DNA of 64,000 nt, taken from contig CAKQXD010000003.1 of NCBI GenBank assembly GCA_934281605.1, positions 124,001-188,000 on the forward strand, written 5' to 3'. A program made the translations under genes and the position numbers. The DNA is from an uncultured Clostridia bacterium. Lineage in GTDB: Bacteria; Bacillota; Clostridia; Peptostreptococcales; Anaerovoracaceae. This document shows positions 8,223 to 15,206 of this stretch, one piece after another. A model generated the notes under the pieces. The model had not been told where the DNA came from and ran no database searches. It saw only the letters and a list, made by a program, of their open reading frames with translations. Positions within the stretch are counted from its first letter, which is position 1; each line of letters opens with the position of its first letter.

Positions 8223-9066
8223 TCCGGCTCTTGGTGGCCGAAAGGTAGATCTGGGTCGCAGAAATATCCTCGTGCCCCATCAGCTCCTGAAGCGACTTGA
8301 GGTCGGCTCCGTTCTGGAGCATATGTACCGCGAAGGAATTGCGGATGATATGAGGCGTCAGCTTATGACTCAGCCCAGCCTTTTCCCCGTATTCTTTTAA
8401 TACTTTCCACAATCCCTGCCGCGTCATCCGACTGCCGTAGAAATTGACGAACAGCGCCGTCTCATCTTCCCTGCCATGAAGCAGCTGATCCCGCGCCTCG
8501 TAAATATAGTTTTCCAGAGCCGCCCGCGCCGGTCTGCCCAGCGGCACGATCCGGGCATGACTCTGCTGGCTCGCACAGGTGATAAAACCCATCCTCATAT
8601 TCACATCTTCCAGATTGGTCTCGATGATCTCGCTGACCCGGATCCCGGTGGCATACAGCACCTCCAGGATCGCCCGGTCCCGCAGACCCCGCACGCTGTC
8701 GTCCGGCACCGCCATCAGCTTTTCGATCTCATCCATCTCCAGATATTCCACCTTCTTACGCTCGATCTTCGGCGACTTGATGTTTTCCGTCGGGTTCTGC
8801 TCCATGAGCCCCGCATAGATCAGATAATGAAAAAACGACCGCAGGGACGCTAGCTTCCGATTGACCGTAGCCGACGACTTGCCCATACTTTTCAAATGAT
8901 GAAGAAAAGCGATGATCTCCGTACTGGTCACTCCCAGAAGATCGGTCATGCCTCGCACCCCTTCAAACGCCACAAACTCCGCCACATCCCGGCTGTACGC
9001 CGCCCGCGTGTTTTCCGACATGTGTTTTTCCTCTTTTAAATACCTGCTGTAATCATCCGTATACAT
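8185..9066 (-). CDS. xerD: Tyrosine site-specific recombinase XerD
   Basis: 293 residues, standard Xer length. The N-terminal SAM-like core-binding domain covers about 1-90 and the catalytic domain the rest. Visible catalytic elements: Arg in LYATGIRVSEI, the HIIRNSF His-x2-Arg, the GHEDIS histidine and Tyr in ATQIYLS. Xer recombinases resolve chromosome dimers at dif. No integrase-type neighbours or attachment sites accompany it, so it is read as the housekeeping recombinase, though XerC and XerD cannot be strictly told apart here. Convergent with, and overlapping, the flavoprotein gene. Confidence 0.9.
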   Translation of the reverse strand: MYTDDYSRYLKEEKHMSENTRAAYSRDVAEFVAFEGVRGMTDLLGVTSTEIIAFLHHLKSMGKSSATVNRKLASLRSFFHYLIYAGLMEQNPTENIKSPKIERKKVEYLEMDEIEKLMAVPDDSVRGLRDRAILEVLYATGIRVSEIIETNLEDVNMRMGFITCASQQSHARIVPLGRPARAALENYIYEARDQLLHGREDETALFVNFYGSRMTRQGLWKVLKEYGEKAGLSHKLTPHIIRNSFAVHMLQNGADLKSLQELMGHEDISATQIYLSATKSRIKDVYDKSHPRA

Positions 9067-9129
9067 TCTCGTCCCTTCACTTCCCGCCCGGTATCAGTCC
9101 CGAACCTTTTCGCACGCCTTTTTCTTTTC

Positions 9130-9158
9130 ATTATAACTGCTTCCGTTTTCGTTTACAA
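9130..9158 (-). promoter_or_regulatory. Sigma-A promoter of xerD
   Basis: TTGTAA (9158-9153), 17-base spacer, TATAAT (9135-9130) on the minus strand, about 65 bases upstream of the xerD start. Confidence 0.75.
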
Positions 9159-9220
9159 TAAACATTTATATGTTTCTTTTGTTTTTCTCGCCGTGCTCCC
9201 CCGTAATTCCCGTGCTCCCG

Positions 9221-9250
9221 GTCATATCAAAAGGACAAACTGCATATGGT
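9221..9250 (+). promoter_or_regulatory. Candidate sigma-E (mother cell) promoter of spoIIM
   Basis: GTCATATC (9221-9228), 14-base spacer, CATATGGT (9243-9250), close to the sporulation sigma-E consensus (KTCATATT, 13-15 bases, CATACANT). It sits 35 bases before the spoIIM start, and spoIIM is a sigma-E gene in Bacillus. Confidence 0.6.
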
Positions 9251-9284
9251 GATAATAAACCAAACGATAAAGGGGGATCTACCT

Positions 9285-9926
9285 ATGCGAAAACTCGGCT
9301 CCATACTGCTGTTCCTGTTTCTGACCGGCCTGTTCACCGGTCTGTTCTTCAGCACCTGCCTTTCCTCCGAAAACACCAGATCGCTGTCGACGCTGCTGCT
9401 CACCGGGATCACCTCGTCCCAGACAGGTTTCCTGAAAAGCTTTCTCACCTCTCTTTTCACCAATTTTACCTTGTTCGCGCTGATGCTCCCGGCACTGCTG
9501 AGCAAATATTTCTGCCCCCTGCCGCCCCTGGTGCTCTGGTACAAGAGCTTCGCCATCGGCTTTTGCAGCGGTCTGATCTGGATGGGAGCACGCTCCCGCA
9601 TCCTCTTTTTATCTCTGCTCCACATCCTGCCCCAGAATCTCTTCCTGATCCCGGGATTTTTCCTTTGTGCTCTGACGATCCTGTCCGTCTCCCCGCAAAG
9701 ATCACCCAACAGATCTTCAGGCAGCGGACTTTCCCGAAACACATCCATGCTCCCAAACCATTCCCGCCCCCATCCGGCAAGCTTCCGCAGAAATCAACTC
9801 CATCAAAAAAGCAGCCCGTTCGCAAACAACAGACTGCTCTTTTTCCTTGTTCTGTCCGCTCTGCTTCTGGCTGCCGGCTCCTTTACGGAAGCAGCGCTTC
9901 GCTTAGCTGTTCTTTCGCCATCATAA
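9285..9926 (+). CDS. spoIIM: Stage II sporulation protein M-like membrane protein
   Basis: 213 residues from the ATG at 9285, chosen because AAAGGGGG lies at proper distance; an earlier in-frame ATG at 9246 lacks this. Hydrophobic segments include the N-terminal LGSILLFLFLTGLFTGLFFS, a central pair, and the family-typical LLHILPQNLFLIPGFFL. With SpoIID and SpoIIP, SpoIIM forms the cell-wall-remodelling complex that drives engulfment of the forespore. A polar, low-conservation stretch precedes the last membrane helix. The last 44 bases overlap the convergent NUDIX gene. Other DUF95 proteins exist, but a sigma-E-like promoter supports the sporulation role. Confidence 0.8.
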   Translation: MRKLGSILLFLFLTGLFTGLFFSTCLSSENTRSLSTLLLTGITSSQTGFLKSFLTSLFTNFTLFALMLPALLSKYFCPLPPLVLWYKSFAIGFCSGLIWMGARSRILFLSLLHILPQNLFLIPGFFLCALTILSVSPQRSPNRSSGSGLSRNTSMLPNHSRPHPASFRRNQLHQKSSPFANNRLLFFLVLSALLLAAGSFTEAALRLAVLSPS

Positions 9927-10431
9927 GGGCTGCGATGGTCTTGACATCGATCAGCTCGCCGCGGGCTGCCATCTGGTAGACTTCCTCAAACGGATACTCC
10001 AGCACGTCCAGCGCTTCGTCCTCGTCCAGATCCTGCTCGCCCGGCGTCAGATCCGTCATACCGTACAGGTAGATCACCTCTTCCGAGTAGGCTACGCTGG
10101 GATTGATCTTTCCCAGAAACTGAATGTGCTCCGCCGTATAACCGGTCTCTTCCTTCAGTTCCCGCACAGCCGCCTTGAGAGGATCCGTCTCTCCCTTGTC
10201 GATCTTGCCTGCCGGGATCTCCAGCACAGCGTCGTGGCAGGCGTACCGGTACTGCTTTACCAGAAGGACTTTTTTGTCTTCCGTAATGGCGAGCATACCG
10301 ACTGCACCGTTGTGCTCCACGATCTCCCGCGTCGATTCACCCTTCTTCGCCGTTACCGTATCGCGGCGGACGTTCATTATTTTTCCTTCATAGATCATTT
10401 CACTTTTGATCTTTTTTTCTTCAAAAATCAT
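9883..10431 (-). CDS. nudF: NUDIX hydrolase, probable ADP-ribose pyrophosphatase
   Basis: 182 residues. A complete NUDIX box (GX5EX7REUXEEXGU) is seen as GKIDKGETDPLKAAVRELKE followed by ETGY, about residues 76-99. The flanking architecture (N-terminal strand-rich dimer domain, PAGKID entry) is that of ADP-ribose pyrophosphatases, which split ADP-ribose to AMP and ribose 5-phosphate. The start overlaps the proC stop by 4 bases (ATGA), so it is expressed with proC. Its 3' end overlaps spoIIM on the other strand. Confidence 0.9.
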   Translation of the reverse strand: MIFEEKKIKSEMIYEGKIMNVRRDTVTAKKGESTREIVEHNGAVGMLAITEDKKVLLVKQYRYACHDAVLEIPAGKIDKGETDPLKAAVRELKEETGYTAEHIQFLGKINPSVAYSEEVIYLYGMTDLTPGEQDLDEDEALDVLEYPFEEVYQMAARGELIDVKTIAALMMAKEQLSEALLP

Positions 10432-11243
10432 TTTTTCTTTTCCTCCGTCATTTCGATGGACCGAGCCACGGCCGCCTGAAATCCTTCCTTTACCTTGTCC
10501 ATAAAGCCGTTGGCAAACAGGGTCTCCACCGCTTCAATGGTCGTTCCCTTCGGGGAGCACACGTTGATCCGCAGCTGCTCCAGACTCTCCGGACTCTCCA
10601 GCACCATCTTTGCAGCACCCAGAACCGACTGCGCCGCGAAGACCTTCGCCTTTTCTTCGCTCATGCCGTTAGCCTGCGCCGCCTGCACCAGCGCTTCGAT
10701 ATACATGTAAGTATACGCCGGACTGCTGCCGCTTACGCCGATCACACAGTCCATGAGATTTTCTTCTATTTCCTCCGCTTTGCCGACTGCAGAAAAGATC
10801 TCCATCGCCGCTTCGAACATCGCGTCCGTCACATTCTTATTTCTGCATACTGCGATCATGGCCTCGCCCACTTTCGCCGGCGTGTTGGGCATGATGCGGA
10901 TGATGGGAATATCCGCCCCCAGATGCTCCGCCAGAAACTCCAGATCCACGCCTGCTGCCATGGAGATCACCAGTTTGTCCTTACTGCATGCTCCCGCGAT
11001 CTCCGAAAGCACGCCTTCGATCACCTGCGGCTTCACCCCCAGGATCACGACGTCCGAACTGCTGCAAAGCTCCTCTCCGCTGCTGCAAAGAGTCAGTCCC
11101 GGAAAGCGTTTCTGCATCTTTGCACAAACCTCTTCACTCTTGTCAAAAAGAGCGATCTGCGACGCCTTGTCAGAGCCTGCCGACGCATAACCTGCCAGAA
11201 TGGCGCCGCCCATGTTGCCGCCGCCGATAAATCCGATTTTCAT
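10428..11243 (-). CDS. proC: Pyrroline-5-carboxylate reductase
   Basis: 271 residues from the ATG at 11243, preceded by AAGGTG at 6 bases; a GTG three codons upstream is less likely. It performs the last step of proline synthesis. The Rossmann motif GFIGGGNMGGAILAGY is at the N-terminus; the C-terminal SGSSPAYTYMYIEA and SPKGTTIEA blocks form the substrate site. It lies directly downstream of proB (10-base gap) and upstream of the NUDIX gene in one operon. Confidence 0.96.
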   Translation of the reverse strand: MKIGFIGGGNMGGAILAGYASAGSDKASQIALFDKSEEVCAKMQKRFPGLTLCSSGEELCSSSDVVILGVKPQVIEGVLSEIAGACSKDKLVISMAAGVDLEFLAEHLGADIPIIRIMPNTPAKVGEAMIAVCRNKNVTDAMFEAAMEIFSAVGKAEEIEENLMDCVIGVSGSSPAYTYMYIEALVQAAQANGMSEEKAKVFAAQSVLGAAKMVLESPESLEQLRINVCSPKGTTIEAVETLFANGFMDKVKEGFQAAVARSIEMTEEKKK

Positions 11244-11253
11244 TCTGCTCACC

Positions 11254-12060
11254 TTACTTTCCTATGGTTCCCAGGAACAGGGTGCCGCGACCCTTGCCGT
11301 CCAGACTGTCCCGGATGATATTTTCTTTTTCGCCGTTGAGAAGGAGCATCGGGATGCCAAACTTGTTGACCTTGGACGCGGCTTCGATCTTGGTCGCGAT
11401 GCCGCCTGTCCCGAAGGTGCTCTTCTCGCCGATGCTGATGGTCTCGATCAGCTTGTCCGCATTGTCCACCAGCCCGATGAGCTCCGCATCGCTGTTGGCC
11501 TTCGGATCCTTGTCGAACACTCCGTCGATGTCGCTTAAAATGATCATAAGATCCGCGTTCCAGAGGCTGGCTGTCAGCGCGGCCAGCGTATCGTTGTCTC
11601 CGATCTTGATCTCATCGACGCTGACGCTGTCGTTTTCATTGATGACCGGGATCACGCCCTCGTCTATAAGGGTGAACATGGCGTTGCGGATGTTGAGCGT
11701 CCGGTGAGGATCGCTGAAATCGTCCCGCGTCAGAAGGATCTGCGCCACGTGGATGTCGTAATCTGCAAAGTATTCTTTATAGGCCATCATCAGCTCCACC
11801 TGACCGATGGCGCACAACGCCTGTTTATAGTTGATATCACCCCGGCGGCTCCACTTATTGATGGCGCCCACCCCGCAGATACCTGCCCCGGAAGAAACCA
11901 GGATGACCTGCTTGCCCATGGAGATCAGGCCATTGACCTGATCAGCGATATTGTGCAGCACTTTTTTGTCTACCGTACCGTTCTCGTTGGACAGTACGTT
12001 GCTGCCGATTTTGATGACTATTTTTCGGCTGTTTTCGATCGTTTCTCTAATCTGTTCCAT
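11254..12060 (-). CDS. proB: Glutamate 5-kinase (short form, no PUA domain)
   Basis: 268 residues from the ATG at 12060, which follows GCAGGAGG; the longer open frame upstream runs through a terminator and is rejected. It phosphorylates glutamate for proline synthesis. Amino acid kinase motifs are visible: VIKIGSNVLS, LVSSGAG, INENDSVS, IGDNDTLAALTA, LSDIDGVFDKDP and GTGGIATKIEAA. It ends after the kinase domain and lacks the ~100-residue PUA domain of longer ProBs. It is paired with proC, while proA lies 1.8 kb away on the other strand. Confidence 0.95.
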   Translation of the reverse strand: MEQIRETIENSRKIVIKIGSNVLSNENGTVDKKVLHNIADQVNGLISMGKQVILVSSGAGICGVGAINKWSRRGDINYKQALCAIGQVELMMAYKEYFADYDIHVAQILLTRDDFSDPHRTLNIRNAMFTLIDEGVIPVINENDSVSVDEIKIGDNDTLAALTASLWNADLMIILSDIDGVFDKDPKANSDAELIGLVDNADKLIETISIGEKSTFGTGGIATKIEAASKVNKFGIPMLLLNGEKENIIRDSLDGKGRGTLFLGTIGK

Positions 12061-12104
12061 TGTTGTTCTGCCTCCTGCATGGTTCAAATTATACAACAGC
12101 GGGC

Positions 12105-12170
12105 AAAAAAGGTAAAGAGGGCATCTGCCCTTCCCGCTTCCTCGGAAGCAGGCTGACAGACGCCCTCTTT
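12105..12170 (-). terminator. Intrinsic terminator between spoVS and proB
   Basis: Minus strand: AAAGAGGGCGTCTG (12170-12157) pairs with CAGATGCCCTCTTT (12127-12114) over 14 positions, enclosing a second small hairpin, then ACCTTTTTT. It separates spoVS from proB. Confidence 0.85.
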
Positions 12171-12187
12171 GCAGCACCTTTTTCTGA

Positions 12188-12448
12188 TTATCTCGGCTCC
12201 ACGATCAGCTTGATCGCAGTCCGTTCTTCTCCTTCGATTTCAATGTCAGTAAACGCTGGAACCGATACGAGATCGATCCCTCCCGGGGCGACAAACCCCC
12301 GTGCGATGGCAATGGCTTTCACCGCCTGATTCAGTGCTCCCGCACCGATTGCCTGAATCTCTGCTCCGCCTTTTTCCCTCAGCACTCCGGCTAATGCTCC
12401 TGCGACCGAATTTGGATTGGATCTGGCTGATACTTTTAAAATTTCCAT
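12188..12448 (-). CDS. spoVS: Stage V sporulation protein S
   Basis: 86 residues, the exact family length and a near-canonical sequence (MEILKVSARSNPNSVAGALA, then the AIGAGALNQAVKAIAIARGF core). SpoVS is a small Alba-like protein needed for coat assembly and core dehydration in Bacillus, and is also found in some non-sporulators. Start set by GAAGGAGG nine bases before ATG. Monocistronic, with its own terminator. Confidence 0.95.
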   Translation of the reverse strand: MEILKVSARSNPNSVAGALAGVLREKGGAEIQAIGAGALNQAVKAIAIARGFVAPGGIDLVSVPAFTDIEIEGEERTAIKLIVEPR

Positions 12449-12532
12449 TGGATAATTCCTCCTTCATCCTGATAAAAGATATGGTGTGATTTATGCTTTA
12501 TACGATTTGTGAGGTCTCCCCTCTTTTTCTAT

Positions 12533-12562
12533 ATTATATCGGCGCACAAAGGCTTTTTGTGC
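12533..12562 (-). promoter_or_regulatory. spoVS promoter region with a perfect inverted repeat
   Basis: TATAAT on the minus strand (12538-12533) lies about 85 bases upstream of spoVS. The space where the -35 should be holds the perfect inverted repeat GCACAAA-GGCTT-TTTGTGC (12544-12562) instead of a good -35. This suggests an operator or an activator-dependent promoter. A sigma-H promoter, expected for spoVS, was not found with confidence. Confidence 0.45.
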
Positions 12563-12642
12563 AGGATTCCTTCGACAAATTTCCCCTTGTTTTGCAGGGG
12601 AACGGCAGAAAAAAGTTTTTTCTTTAATTTTTCGACTTTTAC

Positions 12643-12671
12643 TTGATTTATCTAGCTGAGTAACCTATAAT
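12643..12671 (+). promoter_or_regulatory. Sigma-A promoter of a candidate small RNA
   Basis: TTGATT (12643-12648), exactly 17 bases, TATAAT (12666-12671) on the plus strand. No open frame follows closely; the transcript would run into the terminator at 12729-12762. Confidence 0.65.
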
Positions 12672-12677
12672 TAAATC

Positions 12678-12762
12678 GTGGTTATCCCCCTGATAACCTC
12701 ATTAATCTCTAATCCCAATACCCCTTTTAACAAAAGAGACCATTATGGTCTCTTTTGTTTTT
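12678..12762 (+). ncRNA. Candidate small RNA (about 85 nt) with a C-rich loop
   Basis: It is bounded by a promoter (12643-12671) and a terminator (12729-12762). The first 20 bases form a perfect 7-base hairpin GGTTATC-CCCCT-GATAACC (12680-12698). Then a roughly 30-base unpaired stretch contains AATCCC and ATACCCCTTTT. C-rich unpaired tracts are used by many Gram-positive small RNAs to mask GGAGG ribosome-binding sites; that role is inferred. It could instead be an attenuated leader of the exonuclease gene that starts at 12812. Confidence 0.55.
12729..12762 (+). terminator. Strong intrinsic terminator of the candidate small RNA
   Basis: AACAAAAGAGACC - ATTAT - GGTCTCTTTTGTT is a perfect 13-base stem with a five-base loop, ending in T residues. 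No protein gene on this strand precedes it for more than 2.5 kb. Confidence 0.85.
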
Positions 12763-12796
12763 CACCGACTTTTCACTTTTCCTTCTCCTGCTCCCT

Positions 12797-12805
12797 TGCT
12801 ATAAT
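12797..12805 (+). promoter_or_regulatory. Extended -10 promoter directly before the exonuclease ATG
   Basis: TGCTATAAT (TG-N-TATAAT) ends only 6 bases before the ATG at 12812. Transcription would begin at or beside the start codon, giving a leaderless mRNA. No good -35 is present, as is usual for extended -10 promoters. Confidence 0.55.
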
Positions 12806-12811
12806 AGAGGC

Positions 12812-13804
12812 ATGAAGCACATTACCATAAAAACAACCGAAAAACTGTATCAGAGCCGGACGCTGGACTTCTATTTTCAGGGAATGCGCACCGGTGTTCT
12901 GGATATCGAAACCACCGGACTGAACCCATCGTTGAATCACTTTATCCTTGGCGGGATCTACAGCATACCGGAGGGGACTTTGCATCAGTTCTTTGCAGAG
13001 ACGAGAGCCGAAGAGGAAGAAGCGCTTTCCGGATATCTGGACATCCTCCGGGATCTGGATCTGGTCATCACCTACAACGGCCGCCACTTCGACCTGCCGT
13101 TCCTGGAAAAGCGCTGGAAGAAGTATTCCGGAGCGCCCGCCGAGCTGCCCTATAACCTTGACCTGTATCTGGTGCTCAACGGTCATTCTCCTATCAGGAA
13201 ATTCGTGCCCAATCTGAAACAGAAGACGGTAGAAAACTATATGGGTCTGTGGCAGAGCCGCGACGATGAAATCTCCGGCGCCGAGAGCGTGGAGCTTTAC
13301 AATACATACGAAAAGACACAGGATCCAGCCCTGGGGGAGAAGATCCTGCTTCACAACAGCGATGATATCCTCCAGCTTTCCCGGCTGCTTCCCGTCATCG
13401 GCAAGAGCGATTTTCACAAGGCTATGACGACGCTGGGATTCCCGGCAGGACCCCTTACCGTCCGAAAGATCCACACAGGCAAGGACACGCTGACCATTAC
13501 CGGAGAGCAGCGAAACTGTCTCTTCGATTACATGGGATTCCAGTTCCACGACCTGGCAGTCCAGTCTCGATTTTCCGGTAAACGCGGCGATTTCTCCCTG
13601 GAGATACCGCTGATCCGGGATCAGGGACTGGGGATCGTCGATCTGCGGGCGGCAGGCCTCAGCGAGCAGGATTTCGAAAAATATCCCGGCTGCAGCAGCG
13701 GGTTTCTCATCGTAGAGAAAAACAGCGAAAAACAGTACCGGGAGCTGAATCATTTTGCCAAACAGTTCATTGCCCTGTTTCTTGCAGAAACAGGGCTGGT
13801 ATAA
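12812..13804 (+). CDS. Ribonuclease H-like exonuclease domain protein (YprB family)
   Basis: 330 residues from the ATG at 12812; an upstream in-frame ATG at 12755 would place the start inside the terminator and is rejected. DEDD-type exonuclease signatures: DIETTGL (about 33-39), LVITYNGRHFDLPFLEKR (about 87-104, with the Asn/Asp pair) and HNSDDIL (about 182-188). YprB-like proteins are predicted 3'-5' exonucleases of unknown substrate. The C-terminal ~110 residues are family-specific. It has no Shine-Dalgarno at proper distance and is probably translated from a leaderless message. proA follows 17 bases downstream and is probably cotranscribed. Confidence 0.85.
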   Translation: MKHITIKTTEKLYQSRTLDFYFQGMRTGVLDIETTGLNPSLNHFILGGIYSIPEGTLHQFFAETRAEEEEALSGYLDILRDLDLVITYNGRHFDLPFLEKRWKKYSGAPAELPYNLDLYLVLNGHSPIRKFVPNLKQKTVENYMGLWQSRDDEISGAESVELYNTYEKTQDPALGEKILLHNSDDILQLSRLLPVIGKSDFHKAMTTLGFPAGPLTVRKIHTGKDTLTITGEQRNCLFDYMGFQFHDLAVQSRFSGKRGDFSLEIPLIRDQGLGIVDLRAAGLSEQDFEKYPGCSSGFLIVEKNSEKQYRELNHFAKQFIALFLAETGLV

Positions 13805-13821
13805 AAGAAAGGATATTGATC

Positions 13822-15096
13822 ATGGACTTTATTGACAGTATTAAGAAAACGAAGGAAGACAGTTTCATTCTGGCGTCCCTTCCTGCGGAGACCAGAAACG
13901 ACGCGCTGGAGCGGATCACCAAGGCACTGGAGACCAACAAAGAAGCCATCTTTGAGGCCAACGCCAAAGATCTGGAACGGGCGAAGGAAGCAGGACTCCC
14001 TGCCCCTATCGTAAACCGTCTCGTTTTCGACCAGCATAAAATGAAGAGCTGTATCGACGGGATCTACGACCTCATCGACCTGGAGGATCCCCTCTTTCAG
14101 GATCTTTTGAAACGGGAACTGGATACCGATCTGATCCTGACGAAAACCACCTGCCCCATCGGCGTCATCGGCGTCATCTTCGAATCCCGTCCGGACGCTC
14201 TGGTGCAGATCGCATCCCTCTGTATCAAGAGCGGCAACTGCTCCATCTTAAAGGGCGGCAGCGAGGCGAGAAACACCAACCGCATCCTGTTCGATACGAT
14301 TTATCAGGCTGCCGTAGAAGCCGGTCTTCCGGAGAGCTTTTCCGTCCTCATCGAAAACCGGGCCAGCATCGACGAGCTGCTGAAATGCCACGAATACGTG
14401 GATCTGCTGATCCCGCGCGGCTCCAACGAATTCGTTCAATATATCATGAACAACTCCAAGATCCCTGTCATGGGTCACGCCGACGGCATCTGTCACATCT
14501 ACGTGGACGGGGCCGCTACCATCGAAAAAGCCGTGCCGATCATCATCGATTCCAAGACCCAGTACGTGGCCGCCTGCAATACGGTGGAAACCCTGCTGGT
14601 CCACAAAGATATCGCCGATGTGCTGATCCCGGCGCTGGCGGATGCATCCGGTCAGAAGATCCAGTACCGCGGCGACGCCCGGTGCTCCATGGTCATCGAC
14701 TGCGAACCGGCCAGCGACCGGGATTTCCAGACGGAATACCTGGACTACATCCTGTCCATCAAGGTGGTGGACGACATCGACGAAGCCATCCACCACATCA
14801 ATACATACGGATCTCATCACACCGACTGCATCATTACAGAAGATGCGGATTCCGCCGCCAAATTCATGGCGCTGGTGGATTCTGCCGGGGTCTATCAGAA
14901 CTGTTCTACAAGATTCGCAGACGGATTCCGTTACGGCTTCGGCGCCGAGGTGGGTATCAGCACCGGCAAGCTTCACGCCCGCGGACCTGTGGGTCTCGAA
15001 GGGCTGGTAACTTATAAATACAAGCTGGTAGGCGACGGGCAGATCGTAGGTGATTACGCCAGCGGCAAGTCGTCCTTCCACTTCCGGGATCTCTAG
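13822..15096 (+). CDS. proA: Gamma-glutamyl phosphate reductase
   Basis: 424 residues from the ATG at 13822, eight bases after AGAAAGGA; a TTG two codons earlier is less likely. NADPH-dependent reduction of glutamyl phosphate, the second step to proline. The catalytic cysteine is in KTQYVAACNTVETLLV, and the conserved VDLLIPRGSNEFV and GAEVGISTGKLHARGPVGLE blocks are present. It is not linked to proB-proC, which face away 1.8 kb upstream. Confidence 0.97.
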   Translation: MDFIDSIKKTKEDSFILASLPAETRNDALERITKALETNKEAIFEANAKDLERAKEAGLPAPIVNRLVFDQHKMKSCIDGIYDLIDLEDPLFQDLLKRELDTDLILTKTTCPIGVIGVIFESRPDALVQIASLCIKSGNCSILKGGSEARNTNRILFDTIYQAAVEAGLPESFSVLIENRASIDELLKCHEYVDLLIPRGSNEFVQYIMNNSKIPVMGHADGICHIYVDGAATIEKAVPIIIDSKTQYVAACNTVETLLVHKDIADVLIPALADASGQKIQYRGDARCSMVIDCEPASDRDFQTEYLDYILSIKVVDDIDEAIHHINTYGSHHTDCIITEDADSAAKFMALVDSAGVYQNCSTRFADGFRYGFGAEVGISTGKLHARGPVGLEGLVTYKYKLVGDGQIVGDYASGKSSFHFRDL

Positions 15097-15136
15097 GGAT
15101 TTTCTGCAAAGAACTCTGCGCAGGCTTTAAGACTAC

Positions 15137-15192
15137 AAAAGCCGGTACATGGGCATTCCTGTTTTCACACAGGCGCCCATGCACCGGCTTTT
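15137..15192. terminator. Bidirectional terminator between proA and the PfoR-like gene
   Basis: AAAAGCCGGTACATGGGC (15137-15154) pairs with GCCCATGCACCGGCTTTTT (15174-15192). A/T runs on both sides let it serve proA (plus) and the convergent membrane protein gene (minus). Confidence 0.85.
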
Positions 15193-15206
15193 TCTGCTAC
15201 TATTCG

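Noticed and set aside
12061..12177. Extended N-terminus for ProB
   Set aside because: The extra 39 codons run through an intrinsic terminator; the ATG at 12060 has a good AGGAGG site and gives the canonical N-terminus.
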